Source of the DNA: an uncultured Eubacterium sp.
GTDB taxonomy: Bacteria > Bacillota_A > Clostridia > Lachnospirales > Lachnospiraceae
Direction: 5' to 3'
Assembly: GCA_947653505.1 (NCBI GenBank)
Contig: CANTHI010000225.1
Coordinates: 1-6,430, forward strand
DNA: 6,430 nucleotides
The notes under the pieces are model-generated. The model did not search any database and was not told where the DNA came from. It saw nothing but the letters and a program-made list of their open reading frames with translations. The translations under genes were made by a program, and so were the position numbers. Below are positions 1 through 6,316 of the stretch, one piece after another. Each line of letters starts with the position of its first letter. The first letter of the stretch is position 1.

Positions 1-752
1 TCTTCGAATGGTTTGCGGTAATAGCCGTCTGCAAACGTCACGTCCTTAAGCTCTGTTAAAAATGTCGTATGCCTGCAATGGTCTGACCAGTACGTATCCA
101 GTACGCGGATTTCTGTCATGGAAGGATCGCGCTTTTCTTCGTTTTGAAAATAATTGCGGATATGAAGGAAATCTTTCCATGTCATGGCCAGATTTAACGA
201 TGTGTACAGCTGCTTTAGCTTTTCTTGTGACATCTTCGTAAACGAGTCAAAAATCTTCACATCTTCTGGTTCTTCAAAATGCTGCACAAGCGTTTCCGGT
301 TTCTGCATTCCGGTTTCCCTGGAATCTACCGGATTGATACAGTGTTTTTTGATCGTTTCCCATTCACGTTCATTCATCTTACCGGATATCACATACGTGA
401 CAGCTGTCCGGATCACCGGCTCTTCTTTCTCATTCAGCAGGCGGATACACTGTGCGGCAGAATCTGCCCGCTGGTCATACTGCCCCGGCAGATATTCTAC
501 GGAAAATACCCTGCCTCCCCGCGCATCGAACGTTTCTTCATAAATATCATCGACTGGCGGCTCTGAAAACACGGTGACTTTTGCCAGTTCAAACGTTTCG
601 TCTGCTATATTTTCCACATCATACCGGATCAGTTCACGTACGTCTGTGACACCTGTAATACCCAGATAATGCCGGATCTCATGTTTTAAAGCCTTTGCCG
701 CTACCGCAAACGGCGGTTTTTTTTCAGCAAATACACGTCTTACATTTTCCAT
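1..752 (-). CDS. purL: Phosphoribosylformylglycinamidine synthase PurL, N-terminal part (runs off left edge)
   Basis: This is the first 250 codons of a gene read leftwards from ATG at 752-750, preceded by AGGAGG (761-766) at 8 nt spacing. The product converts FGAR, glutamine and ATP to FGAM, the fourth step of purine synthesis, in the cytoplasm. The reading frame is open throughout. Residues about 216-231 read RVLDTYWSDHCRHTTF, which matches the conserved W-S-(D/E)-H-C-R-H segment of FGAM synthases, and the N-terminus (FAVAAKALKHEIRHYLGI, then ARGGRVFSVEYLPGQYDQRA) fits the large single-chain clostridial form. That form is about 1,250 residues long, so most of the catalytic part and the glutaminase domain lie outside the window. 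The gene is divergent from the two-component operon and probably functionally unrelated to it. The family call is confident; the truncation is only the window edge. Confidence 0.95.
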   Translation of the reverse strand, partial: MENVRRVFAEKKPPFAVAAKALKHEIRHYLGITGVTDVRELIRYDVENIADETFELAKVTVFSEPPVDDIYEETFDARGGRVFSVEYLPGQYDQRADSAAQCIRLLNEKEEPVIRTAVTYVISGKMNEREWETIKKHCINPVDSRETGMQKPETLVQHFEEPEDVKIFDSFTKMSQEKLKQLYTSLNLAMTWKDFLHIRNYFQNEEKRDPSMTEIRVLDTYWSDHCRHTTFLTELKDVTFADGYYRKPFE

Positions 753-788
753 TTTATTTTCCTCCTGTGCTGGTCATTTCATATAGAG

Positions 789-817
789 AGTATAACGCAT
801 TCTGTTTGCTTTTTCCA
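789..817 (-). promoter_or_regulatory. Candidate sigma-A promoter of purL
   Basis: On the minus strand TGGAAA (812-817, 4 of 6 to TTGACA) is followed after exactly 17 nt by TATACT (789-794, 5 of 6 to TATAAT). Transcription would start near 782, leaving a leader of about 30 nt before the purL start. That is too short for a purine riboswitch. The call rests on pattern match and placement only. Confidence 0.4.
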
Positions 818-834
818 TAGTTGTCTGATACAAT
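806..834 (+). promoter_or_regulatory. Weak candidate promoter of the response-regulator operon
   Basis: TTGCTT (806-811, 3 of 6) and TACAAT (829-834, 5 of 6) lie 17 nt apart on the plus strand. The start site would be near 841, giving a leader of about 110 nt to the TTG start at 951. It overlaps the -35 region of the opposing purL promoter candidate, so the two would compete if both are real. An alternative -35, TTGCCA (877-882, 5 of 6), has only a poor -10 partner (TATGGT, 902-907, at 19 nt). Confidence 0.25.
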
Positions 835-838
835 TTAA

Positions 839-878
839 ATACTTTCTTTTAGACACTGCAGCAGTCCATACTTTATTT
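839..878. repeat. Direct repeat pair flanking a small palindrome, possible operator
   Basis: ATACTTTCTTT (839-849) and ATACTTTATTT (868-878) match at 10 of 11 positions and lie 29 bp apart, start to start. Between them is the perfect inverted repeat ACTGC-A-GCAGT (855-865). OmpR-family regulators commonly bind direct repeats, although usually with closer spacing. The position just upstream of the response-regulator gene suggests autoregulation. This is inference, and the T-rich repeats could occur by chance. Confidence 0.3.
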
Positions 879-937
879 GCCATTTTGATGCTTCCCCGTT
901 GTATGGTAAATGACAACGACTGTAAAAACTTCACTCT

Positions 938-942
938 GGAGG
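938..942 (+). promoter_or_regulatory. Ribosome binding site that fixes the TTG start of the response regulator
   Basis: GGAGG sits 8 nt before TTG at 951. Neither in-frame upstream start (TTG 885, ATG 888) has a comparable Shine-Dalgarno sequence. Translation from 951 begins MIHILIAEDE, the canonical start of a receiver domain. Confidence 0.8.
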
Positions 943-950
943 AACCTGCC

Positions 951-1604
951 TTGATTCATATACTGATCGCGGAAGATGAAAAACCAATCTCCAACCTGAT
1001 CCGGTTAAGCCTGAAAAATGCCGGATATCTTTGTGACTGTGCGTTTAACGGCACAGAAGCTGCGGATCTGATTGATGCTGGCAGCTATGATCTGATTTTG
1101 CTGGATATTATGCTCCCGGATATCGACGGTTTTGAGCTGCTGGAATATATCCGTCCGCTGGAAATCCCTGTGATATTTATTACTGCCAGAAACTCTGTAG
1201 CCGACAAAGTCAAAGGCCTGCGGATGGGCGCGGAAGATTATATTGTAAAACCATTTGAAATTGTAGAACTGCTGGCGCGTATCGATGTCGTGCTGCGCCG
1301 GTATCATAAGACAGAAGAAACGATTACGGTCGCCGGACTTGTCATTGATACCAGATCGCGGAAAGTAACCCGTGATGGAAAAGATATCGCACTTACGCCA
1401 AAAGAATATGAACTGCTGCTGTTATTTGTGCAGAATCCAAATACAGCCTTATACCGGGAAACGATCTATGAGCGTATCTGGGAAAAGGAATTTATCTATG
1501 GAAGCAAAACGGTAGATCTGCATATCCAGCGTCTGCGCCGTAAGGCACATCTGGAAAAAGAGCTGCTGGCAGTCAATAAAGTCGGTTACCGGCTCGAGGT
1601 ATAG
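951..1604 (+). CDS. OmpR/PhoB-family response regulator (VanR-like)
   Basis: This is a 217-residue cytoplasmic transcription factor of usual family length. The N-terminal receiver domain (about 1-115) shows the acidic pair E8-D9, the phospho-acceptor D52 in LILLDIMLPDIDGFELL, the switch residue T79 in IFITAR, and K100-P101 in DYIVKPFE. A winged-helix DNA-binding domain follows (about 125-217), with LTPKEYELL, the recognition-helix segment KTVDLHIQRLRRK and the terminal NKVGYRLEV. TTG at 951 is chosen as start because GGAGG lies 8 nt upstream and the receiver domain begins at once; starts at 885 or 888 would add 22 or 21 unrelated residues. The stop is 3 nt before the kinase start, so the two are co-transcribed partners. 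It is probably phosphorylated by that kinase and controls envelope genes, likely including this operon; the targets are inferred. Confidence 0.93.
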   Translation: MIHILIAEDEKPISNLIRLSLKNAGYLCDCAFNGTEAADLIDAGSYDLILLDIMLPDIDGFELLEYIRPLEIPVIFITARNSVADKVKGLRMGAEDYIVKPFEIVELLARIDVVLRRYHKTEETITVAGLVIDTRSRKVTRDGKDIALTPKEYELLLLFVQNPNTALYRETIYERIWEKEFIYGSKTVDLHIQRLRRKAHLEKELLAVNKVGYRLEV

Positions 1605-1607
1605 CTT

Positions 1608-3008
1608 ATGAAATTCCGGATGAAAGCTACCTGCTGTATGATTACACTGATGGCGCTGTTTTTCGGAGCAGGCGGCAGCGCCCTGATCTCCATCAACTTC
1701 CATACGTCCCTGCAGCAGGAAAAGACAGCGGCGCAGGAATCGTACCGCATGATCTTAAATACCCTGCAGATCATCAATAATATGGAAAAATGGACCGATG
1801 AAAAAGACATTTCCAGAATACTGGAGCAGCTTTCCGCCCAGGATGCTTTCAGCGCCGCGCTGCAGCTGCACTCACAGACGGAGACGCTGTATTCCAGAGG
1901 AATGATTACCGCACATTTGAAAAACCTGTCCGATCAGACGGACATGTCCCACCTTGCCTGTACGATTTTTTCAGCGCCGGATCTGCACCATTATCTTCAG
2001 CTCTCCGGCTCTTTTTTTGTCGGCAGGGAAGTATATTATCTGGATGCCGCCTATGATATATCATCCATCTATGAAGCGCGTGACAGCCAGCAGGAGCTGT
2101 ACCAGCAGATTTTTCTGATACTGATCACGGCATGCGCCTGCTTTTCCTATGTCCTTGCTTTTTTTCTGACCAGACCGCTGGCACGGCTGTCCCGGGCGTC
2201 CCGTGAAATCGCTTCCGGCAACTACGATTACCGCAGCAGGATTAAGAGCAATGATGAAGTCGGCGCTGTCTCCAGAGATTTTGACCTGATGGCCGATCAC
2301 CTGCAAAACAGCATCGAAGAGCTGCGCGCTTCGGTAGAACGGCAGAATCTGTTTATTGGAAATTTTACCCATGAGCTGAAAACGCCCATGACGTCCATTA
2401 TCGGATATGCGGATCTGCTGCGAAGCCAGACTTTATCAAAAGAAGACGAGATAGATGCCGCAAAATATATCTTTTCCGAAGGAAAACGGCTGGAGCATCT
2501 GTCGTTAAAGCTGCTGGATATCTTTGTATCCAGACACGAATCATTTACACTTACAAAAGCATCTCCGGCGGATATTATCTCTAATCTTATCAGTCATCTA
2601 AAGCCCGTGCTTGCAAAAGAGCAGGTGACGCTGGAATGTGACTGTGAGGATGGATACTGTATGCTGGATACAGATTTCTTTGGCTCCCTGCTCGTCAATC
2701 TGATCGAAAACGCCAGAAAAGCACTGCCGGACGGCGGTATCATTTCCGTACAGTCTGTGATGACGACAGACGGCTGTCAGATCAGGGTCACGGACAATGG
2801 CAGAGGCATTCCGGCTGACGCCCTTTCGCATATTACCGAAGCCTTTTACCGTGTGGACAAATCCCGCTCGCGGGCTGAGGGCGGCGCCGGACTCGGGCTG
2901 ACGCTCTGCGCGGAGATCGCAGGGATGCATCATGGAACCATTGCTTTTGAAAGTGAAGAAAACCGCGGTACGACTGTGACCGTAGACCTGAAAGGAGGAC
3001 TGGCATGA
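1608..3008 (+). CDS. Membrane sensor histidine kinase, HAMP-HisKA-HATPase (VanS-like)
   Basis: This 466-residue kinase is the partner of the preceding regulator. TM1 is about residues 7-30 and TM2 about 167-188, enclosing an extracytoplasmic sensor region of about 135 residues that I cannot assign to a named fold. HAMP follows (about 189-242, with SREIASGNYDYR and NDEVGAVSRDFDLM). The H-box FTHELKTPMTSIIGY places the phosphorylated histidine at H255. The ATPase domain has an N-box (NLIENARKA, N368), G1 (DNGRGI, D396), an F-box (EAFYRVDKSRSR) and G2 (GAGLGL, about 427-431). All catalytic motifs look intact. The ATG at 1608 has GAGGT (1596-1600) 7 nt upstream, inside the end of the regulator gene. 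Its 3' end carries the strong ribosome binding site of the next gene and overlaps it by 4 nt. The signal sensed is unknown; an envelope or cell-wall stimulus is inferred from the carboxypeptidase downstream. Confidence 0.93.
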   Translation: MKFRMKATCCMITLMALFFGAGGSALISINFHTSLQQEKTAAQESYRMILNTLQIINNMEKWTDEKDISRILEQLSAQDAFSAALQLHSQTETLYSRGMITAHLKNLSDQTDMSHLACTIFSAPDLHHYLQLSGSFFVGREVYYLDAAYDISSIYEARDSQQELYQQIFLILITACACFSYVLAFFLTRPLARLSRASREIASGNYDYRSRIKSNDEVGAVSRDFDLMADHLQNSIEELRASVERQNLFIGNFTHELKTPMTSIIGYADLLRSQTLSKEDEIDAAKYIFSEGKRLEHLSLKLLDIFVSRHESFTLTKASPADIISNLISHLKPVLAKEQVTLECDCEDGYCMLDTDFFGSLLVNLIENARKALPDGGIISVQSVMTTDGCQIRVTDNGRGIPADALSHITEAFYRVDKSRSRAEGGAGLGLTLCAEIAGMHHGTIAFESEENRGTTVTVDLKGGLA

Positions 3009-3844
3009 AAAAATTTCTGATTTCCTGTTTTTATCTGTCCGTCACGCTTGCTGTCTGCGCTGCCGGCTTTTTGCTGCCTGCCACGCTGGGCAGTTATCAG
3101 GACCGCCAGATTTTTGCCAGAATCGAACATACTGAGATGGAACCGCCAGAGCTTACTTACAGCTCCAGCCTGTATGACACCCTGCGTCTGTTTTCAAAAA
3201 ACCACTATTTTGTCGACTATCCGTCTGTCGGAAGCAAACGCACCGATGAGGAAATCTACAAAACAGCTGCGGAGCTGGTAAAGCAGCTGCAAAAATACGA
3301 TGTACTCTCCTCCGGTTTCACATATGATATTACAAACTATACGACACAGCTGCAGCTTGCCATTTTATCCGAAAAAACTTTACTGACGGATATTGCGGAC
3401 GGACAGGCAGATGCTTTCCCGTCCGGTACCGGGCTGACCGGACAGGATGATCCGGAAGCTTCTGCTCCGGACATTACTACGGCTGTTGTCTGGTCCTGCT
3501 CGATTTATTTTGATTCCGGTTACTGGATCGATGTCTGGATCGATGACAAAAGCGGGAAGGCGGTTTCTTTTTCCATGTTTATCGAGCAGACGCGGGCGCT
3601 GGCCTGCTCAGGCAGCCGTGATATTCTGGATACTTTTGCAGATGCCGTCGCCAGCTTCGCTGAGCATTACTATGAGCTGCCCGTCACCGTACTGGAACCA
3701 TCGTTTGTCCACTCCTTTAATTCATTAATTGAGCAGGACTCCGGCATACTGGAAGCCTATTATACGATACAGCTAAAAGAAGAAGACAGCACAACGATTC
3801 AGATTCCATTAAAAATACGTCCGGAATGCACGATTTTGAATTAG
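3005..3844 (+). CDS. Exported or membrane-anchored protein of unknown function, coupled to the kinase
   Basis: I do not recognise this 279-residue protein. ATG at 3005 overlaps the kinase stop (ATGA) and is preceded by AAAGGAGGA, so translation is probably coupled to the kinase. The N-terminus MKKFLISCF is followed by one hydrophobic segment (about 4-29), a signal peptide or anchor. The rest is hydrophilic and should lie outside the membrane. An acidic, Gly/Pro-rich stretch (about 132-157) separates two parts. The second part has an alternating aromatic and acidic strand pattern, IYFDSGYWIDVWIDD then KSGKAVSFSM (167-191), faintly like PepSY/YycI-type beta sheets, and ends with further strand-like sequence. 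C18 sits in LAVC, a poor lipobox. Position between kinase and wall enzyme suggests an accessory or sensory partner, comparable in concept to YycH/YycI with WalK. This is inference; no homology is claimed. Confidence 0.85.
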   Translation: MKKFLISCFYLSVTLAVCAAGFLLPATLGSYQDRQIFARIEHTEMEPPELTYSSSLYDTLRLFSKNHYFVDYPSVGSKRTDEEIYKTAAELVKQLQKYDVLSSGFTYDITNYTTQLQLAILSEKTLLTDIADGQADAFPSGTGLTGQDDPEASAPDITTAVVWSCSIYFDSGYWIDVWIDDKSGKAVSFSMFIEQTRALACSGSRDILDTFADAVASFAEHYYELPVTVLEPSFVHSFNSLIEQDSGILEAYYTIQLKEEDSTTIQIPLKIRPECTILN

Positions 3845-3881
3845 GCGTTTATCATTATCCAACAGCGTCCGATAACTATAT

Positions 3882-3905
3882 GGGATATTTTGTCTGAAAC
3901 ATCCC
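3882..3905 (+). other. Candidate mRNA hairpin in the leader of the carboxypeptidase gene
   Basis: GGGAT (3882-3886) pairs with ATCCC (3901-3905) and TTT (3888-3890) with AAA (3897-3899), with one A-C mismatch and a 6-nt loop TGTCTG. It lies about 12 nt before the GAGG of the next gene. No T-run follows, so it is not a standard intrinsic terminator. It could influence mRNA stability or translation of the downstream gene. The thermodynamic stability was not computed. Confidence 0.3.
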
Positions 3906-3928
3906 CAACAGGAAAGTGAGGTACTGCC

Positions 3929-5266
3929 ATGCATACACAAAAGAAGCCTTCCGGATATACATACCATGCTTCAAAGCGACAGACTGCCATACAAAAGAAT
4001 AAAAACCGCCGCCTGCTCCGGCTCTGCGCCAAATGTGCCCTCTGTACATCAGTCTTTACCGTGACACTGCTGGCTGGTCCGGAATGGGCTGCCTTAAAAC
4101 ACCCCTCAGAGACAGCCAGAACAATGGCACAGCTTGCAGATTCCAGAACGTCTGCGAACTATCTGCGGAAGAAAGCTGAAAAAATAACATCGTCTGATGC
4201 CGGTGACAATCCGGCATCTCCGGATTCAGACGACAGTCACACGCTGCCTGAAAATGCAACAGATGGTTATACGCTGCCAGAAGATTCAGATGGCCGTCAG
4301 ACGTTTCCGGATGGCCATACGGATTCCAGTCCGTCAGTATCTTCCAGTGAAGATGCCAGCGCTTATCCGCCAGCGTCTTCCGGTAGCAATAACGCGAATG
4401 ATACAGATAGTGGTTCCGCCCAGTATCCGGATGCGGACACAGGCCAGCTGGTACCGGGAAAAGGTCTGTTGCCAGATGATGGCGGACAGTCTCCGGTCAC
4501 AAACACAGATGAGCAGACGTTCTATTCCGTAGACGGCGCAACGGGTTCGGAGGTTTACCCGGATACAGACAATCAGGTGCAGTTTTCAGCCAGTGCAGAC
4601 GGCCTGATCCAGTCTGTTCCGGAATATCTGCCAGACAGGCTTCTCGTCGATACAACGACTGACGATGATGATACTTCCCATGTTACGCAGGTTTCCAGTG
4701 ACTGGAATCTGATTCTGGCCAATCCGTGGAATAAGCTGCCGGAAGATTATGCACAGGATCTCAGCCTGACCCCGCTGCCAAATGGCCATTCCATAGACAG
4801 CCGGTGCTATCCGTTTCTGACAGAAATGATGAATGACTGCCGCAGCGCCGGACTACGGCCCCTGATCTGCTCTTCGTACCGTTCGCATCAAAAACAGAAA
4901 ACCCTGTTTCAGGAAAGAATCGACGAACTGCGTGTACAGGGATATTCCAAAAAAGATGCCAGAACGAAAGCAGCCACTTCTGTAGCGCGCCCCGGCACCA
5001 GCGAGCACCAGCTCGGGCTGGCAGTTGATATCGTAGACCAGAGTCATCAGATACTGGATACCGCACAGGAATCCACACCCGTCCAGCAATGGCTGATGGA
5101 AAACAGCTGGAAATATGGATTTATCCTGCGTTATCCGGCTGATAAAAGCCGCCTGACCGGAATTATTTACGAACCGTGGCATTACCGGTATGTCGGGAGG
5201 GAAGCGGCACAGGAAATCCATGAGCGTGGAATCTGTCTGGAAGAGTATCTGGAGGAGCTGTCGTGA
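3929..5266 (+). CDS. VanY-family (M15B) D-alanyl-D-alanine carboxypeptidase with long acidic linker
   Basis: The 445-residue product is a zinc peptidase expected to remove the terminal D-Ala from peptidoglycan stem peptides outside the membrane. Residues 1-33 are basic, and about 34-56 form a signal anchor. Residues about 86-255 are a low-complexity linker rich in Asp, Ser, Thr, Pro and Gly that probably spans the wall. The peptidase domain (about 258-440) shows NPWNKLPEDY, the SSYRS segment (315-319), GTSEHQLGLAVDIVD with zinc ligands H360 and D367, and YEPWHYRYVG with catalytic E415 and third ligand H418. All key residues are present. ATG at 3929 has GAGG 7 nt upstream. The gene follows the 279-aa gene by 84 bp with no terminator, so it is probably in the same operon. 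An L,D-carboxypeptidase (LdcB/DacB-type) specificity is possible, because the M15B family includes both. Confidence 0.92.
   Translation: MHTQKKPSGYTYHASKRQTAIQKNKNRRLLRLCAKCALCTSVFTVTLLAGPEWAALKHPSETARTMAQLADSRTSANYLRKKAEKITSSDAGDNPASPDSDDSHTLPENATDGYTLPEDSDGRQTFPDGHTDSSPSVSSSEDASAYPPASSGSNNANDTDSGSAQYPDADTGQLVPGKGLLPDDGGQSPVTNTDEQTFYSVDGATGSEVYPDTDNQVQFSASADGLIQSVPEYLPDRLLVDTTTDDDDTSHVTQVSSDWNLILANPWNKLPEDYAQDLSLTPLPNGHSIDSRCYPFLTEMMNDCRSAGLRPLICSSYRSHQKQKTLFQERIDELRVQGYSKKDARTKAATSVARPGTSEHQLGLAVDIVDQSHQILDTAQESTPVQQWLMENSWKYGFILRYPADKSRLTGIIYEPWHYRYVGREAAQEIHERGICLEEYLEELS
4235..4324 (+). repeat. Degenerate tandem repeat inside the carboxypeptidase linker
   Basis: Three successive units of about 27-33 bases encode SHTLPENATDG, YTLPEDSDG and RQTFPDGHTD (residues 103-132). 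The shared core is T-(L/F)-P-(E/D) followed by an acidic D-G end. The similarity is visible in DNA as well (ACGCTGCCTGAA, ACGCTGCCAGAA, ACGTTTCCGGAT), suggesting expansion by slippage or duplication. Looser relatives (QYPDADTG, VYPDTDNQ) occur later in the linker. Confidence 0.55.
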
Positions 5267-5290
5267 ATGCATAAAAAGGAGAGATAAGGC

Positions 5291-6316
5291 GTGAGGTATA
5301 AAAAGATAGCTTTTGTACTGACTCTGATGTGCTGCCTTGTATGCAGGATTTTTGTACCAGAGCAGGTACAGACTGCTGTATACAATGGAGATGAAGCAGA
5401 TTCCATGACATATATTCAGTTTTCAGATATGAACGAAGCGCTTCCGGTCTCTTACGTTCAAAAAGGCCGGCAGATGTTAAATGGAGATGGAGAAAAAAAT
5501 GTATACAGTATCCTGCAGGCAACTCTTTTAAAGGAAGCGCTGCCTGCAGAAAAGCTTCCGTATAAAATAGAAGCGGATCAGGCTATATATGGAAGCAGAA
5601 GCCATCCGGATTATTCCTGCAGGGTTATGACCAGCGGCAAATGGGAACTGTTTCCTGGTGAGGTAAAGTATAAATTATACAGCCTGCGGAAGCAGCCCGC
5701 AAAATCTGGATGGAACCGGTATTTTAAAAAGTATTTAAACAAATATACTGTGGACAGTCCCGTAGTAATCAAAGAGTCTTATACATTTGACTGGAACGGT
5801 GCCAGTATGGAACTGGTTACAGCTTCGAATGTCATAGTCCGTGAGGAGAAAGACTGTAAGATAGCTGATGGCAGAAATAAAAAGGACACTCTGCCATTGA
5901 ATCACAATGCTGCTGTGTATACCATATCTGCATTATTCAAAAATGGAAAAGCGGTTCTGGATGTTTTTTCAAATATCCAGCGGGTATCCGTAAGCGAAAG
6001 GGCGTTTGGGCCGTCTGGCAGCGGGATTTCTTTCTGTCAGCCGCCGGCCGGGTCCTGGTATCAGGATTACATCGGGGCTGTGCAGCTTGGGATAGACGGA
6101 AAACGAAAAAAGTTCCGATGCTGTTTTAATATGCATGGAGAATCAGACATGCGCGAGTATTGTTATTTCCCTGAATTTCTGATTTTAGATATGGATGGAG
6201 ACGGAAAATCTGAGGTGGCAGTATATCATGGTGGCAGTGATTCTTTAAGGCAGAGGATTGTGATATACAGGCAGATTCATGGGAAGCCGGAGCGGCCGTT
6301 TTCTATCGGGCCGTAA
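5291..6316 (+). CDS. Exported protein of unknown function with a C-terminal calcium-loop (FG-GAP/VCBS-like) motif
   Basis: I do not recognise this 341-residue protein. The start is GTG at 5291 with AAGGAGAG (5276-5283) 7 nt upstream, and it lies 24 bp after the carboxypeptidase stop. MRYKK followed by a hydrophobic segment (about 6-22) indicates a signal peptide or anchor; the rest should be extracytoplasmic. Near the end, LILDMDGDGKSEVAVYHGG (297-315) has the D-x-D-x-D-G-x-x-E calcium loop (D300, D302, D304, E308), typical of FG-GAP/VCBS or dockerin-like sites. Only one copy is seen, so it is not a full propeller. Cysteines at 14, 15 and 18 lie in the hydrophobic segment without a good lipobox. 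By hand count the first 240 bases from 5281 are about 42% GC, against about 53% in sampled lines of the preceding gene, which suggests a different history. The function is unknown; an envelope role is inferred from context only. Confidence 0.82.
   Translation: MRYKKIAFVLTLMCCLVCRIFVPEQVQTAVYNGDEADSMTYIQFSDMNEALPVSYVQKGRQMLNGDGEKNVYSILQATLLKEALPAEKLPYKIEADQAIYGSRSHPDYSCRVMTSGKWELFPGEVKYKLYSLRKQPAKSGWNRYFKKYLNKYTVDSPVVIKESYTFDWNGASMELVTASNVIVREEKDCKIADGRNKKDTLPLNHNAAVYTISALFKNGKAVLDVFSNIQRVSVSERAFGPSGSGISFCQPPAGSWYQDYIGAVQLGIDGKRKKFRCCFNMHGESDMREYCYFPEFLILDMDGDGKSEVAVYHGGSDSLRQRIVIYRQIHGKPERPFSIGP

Noticed and set aside
184..566. Plus-strand open frames of 119 and 95 codons
   Set aside because: They lie antisense within purL, which has a continuous frame, a strong ribosome binding site and conserved family motifs.
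753..788. Purine riboswitch or PurR box upstream of purL
   Set aside because: The probable leader is about 30 nt, too short for a purine aptamer, and no paired CGAA-type PurBox motifs were seen.
885..950. Longer response regulator starting at TTG 885 or ATG 888
   Set aside because: No Shine-Dalgarno sequence precedes these codons and the extra residues do not resemble a receiver domain, whereas TTG 951 has GGAGG at 8 nt and starts the domain directly.
3005..3070. Lipoprotein signal in the 279-aa protein (C18) or in the 341-aa protein (C14, C15, C18)
   Set aside because: The residues before the cysteines (LAVC, TLMC, CLVC) do not fit a lipobox, which needs Gly, Ala or Ser just before the cysteine, and hydrophobic sequence continues after C18 of the first protein.
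3845..3928. Separate promoter for the carboxypeptidase gene
   Set aside because: TTGAAT (3836-3841) has no acceptable -10 at 16-18 nt, and the other TATA-like words lack a -35 partner.
951..5266. Vancomycin-resistance cluster
   Set aside because: Only VanR/VanS-like and VanY-like proteins are seen. No dehydrogenase, D-Ala-D-Lac or D-Ala-D-Ser ligase, or VanX/VanT-type gene is in the window, so resistance should not be claimed.
5267..5287. Six-codon open frame (MHKKER) between the last two genes
   Set aside because: It coincides with the ribosome binding site of the next gene and has no ribosome binding site of its own; probably chance.
4761..5522. Minus-strand open frames of 105, 139 and 119 codons
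   Set aside because: They are antisense to the conserved peptidase domain and the following gene, with no ribosome binding sites or recognisable protein features.
6293..6313. CGGCC...GGCCG inverted repeat as terminator of the last gene
   Set aside because: The stem is only 5 bp with an 11-nt loop, overlaps the end of the coding region, and is followed by TAACGGGG, not a T-run.
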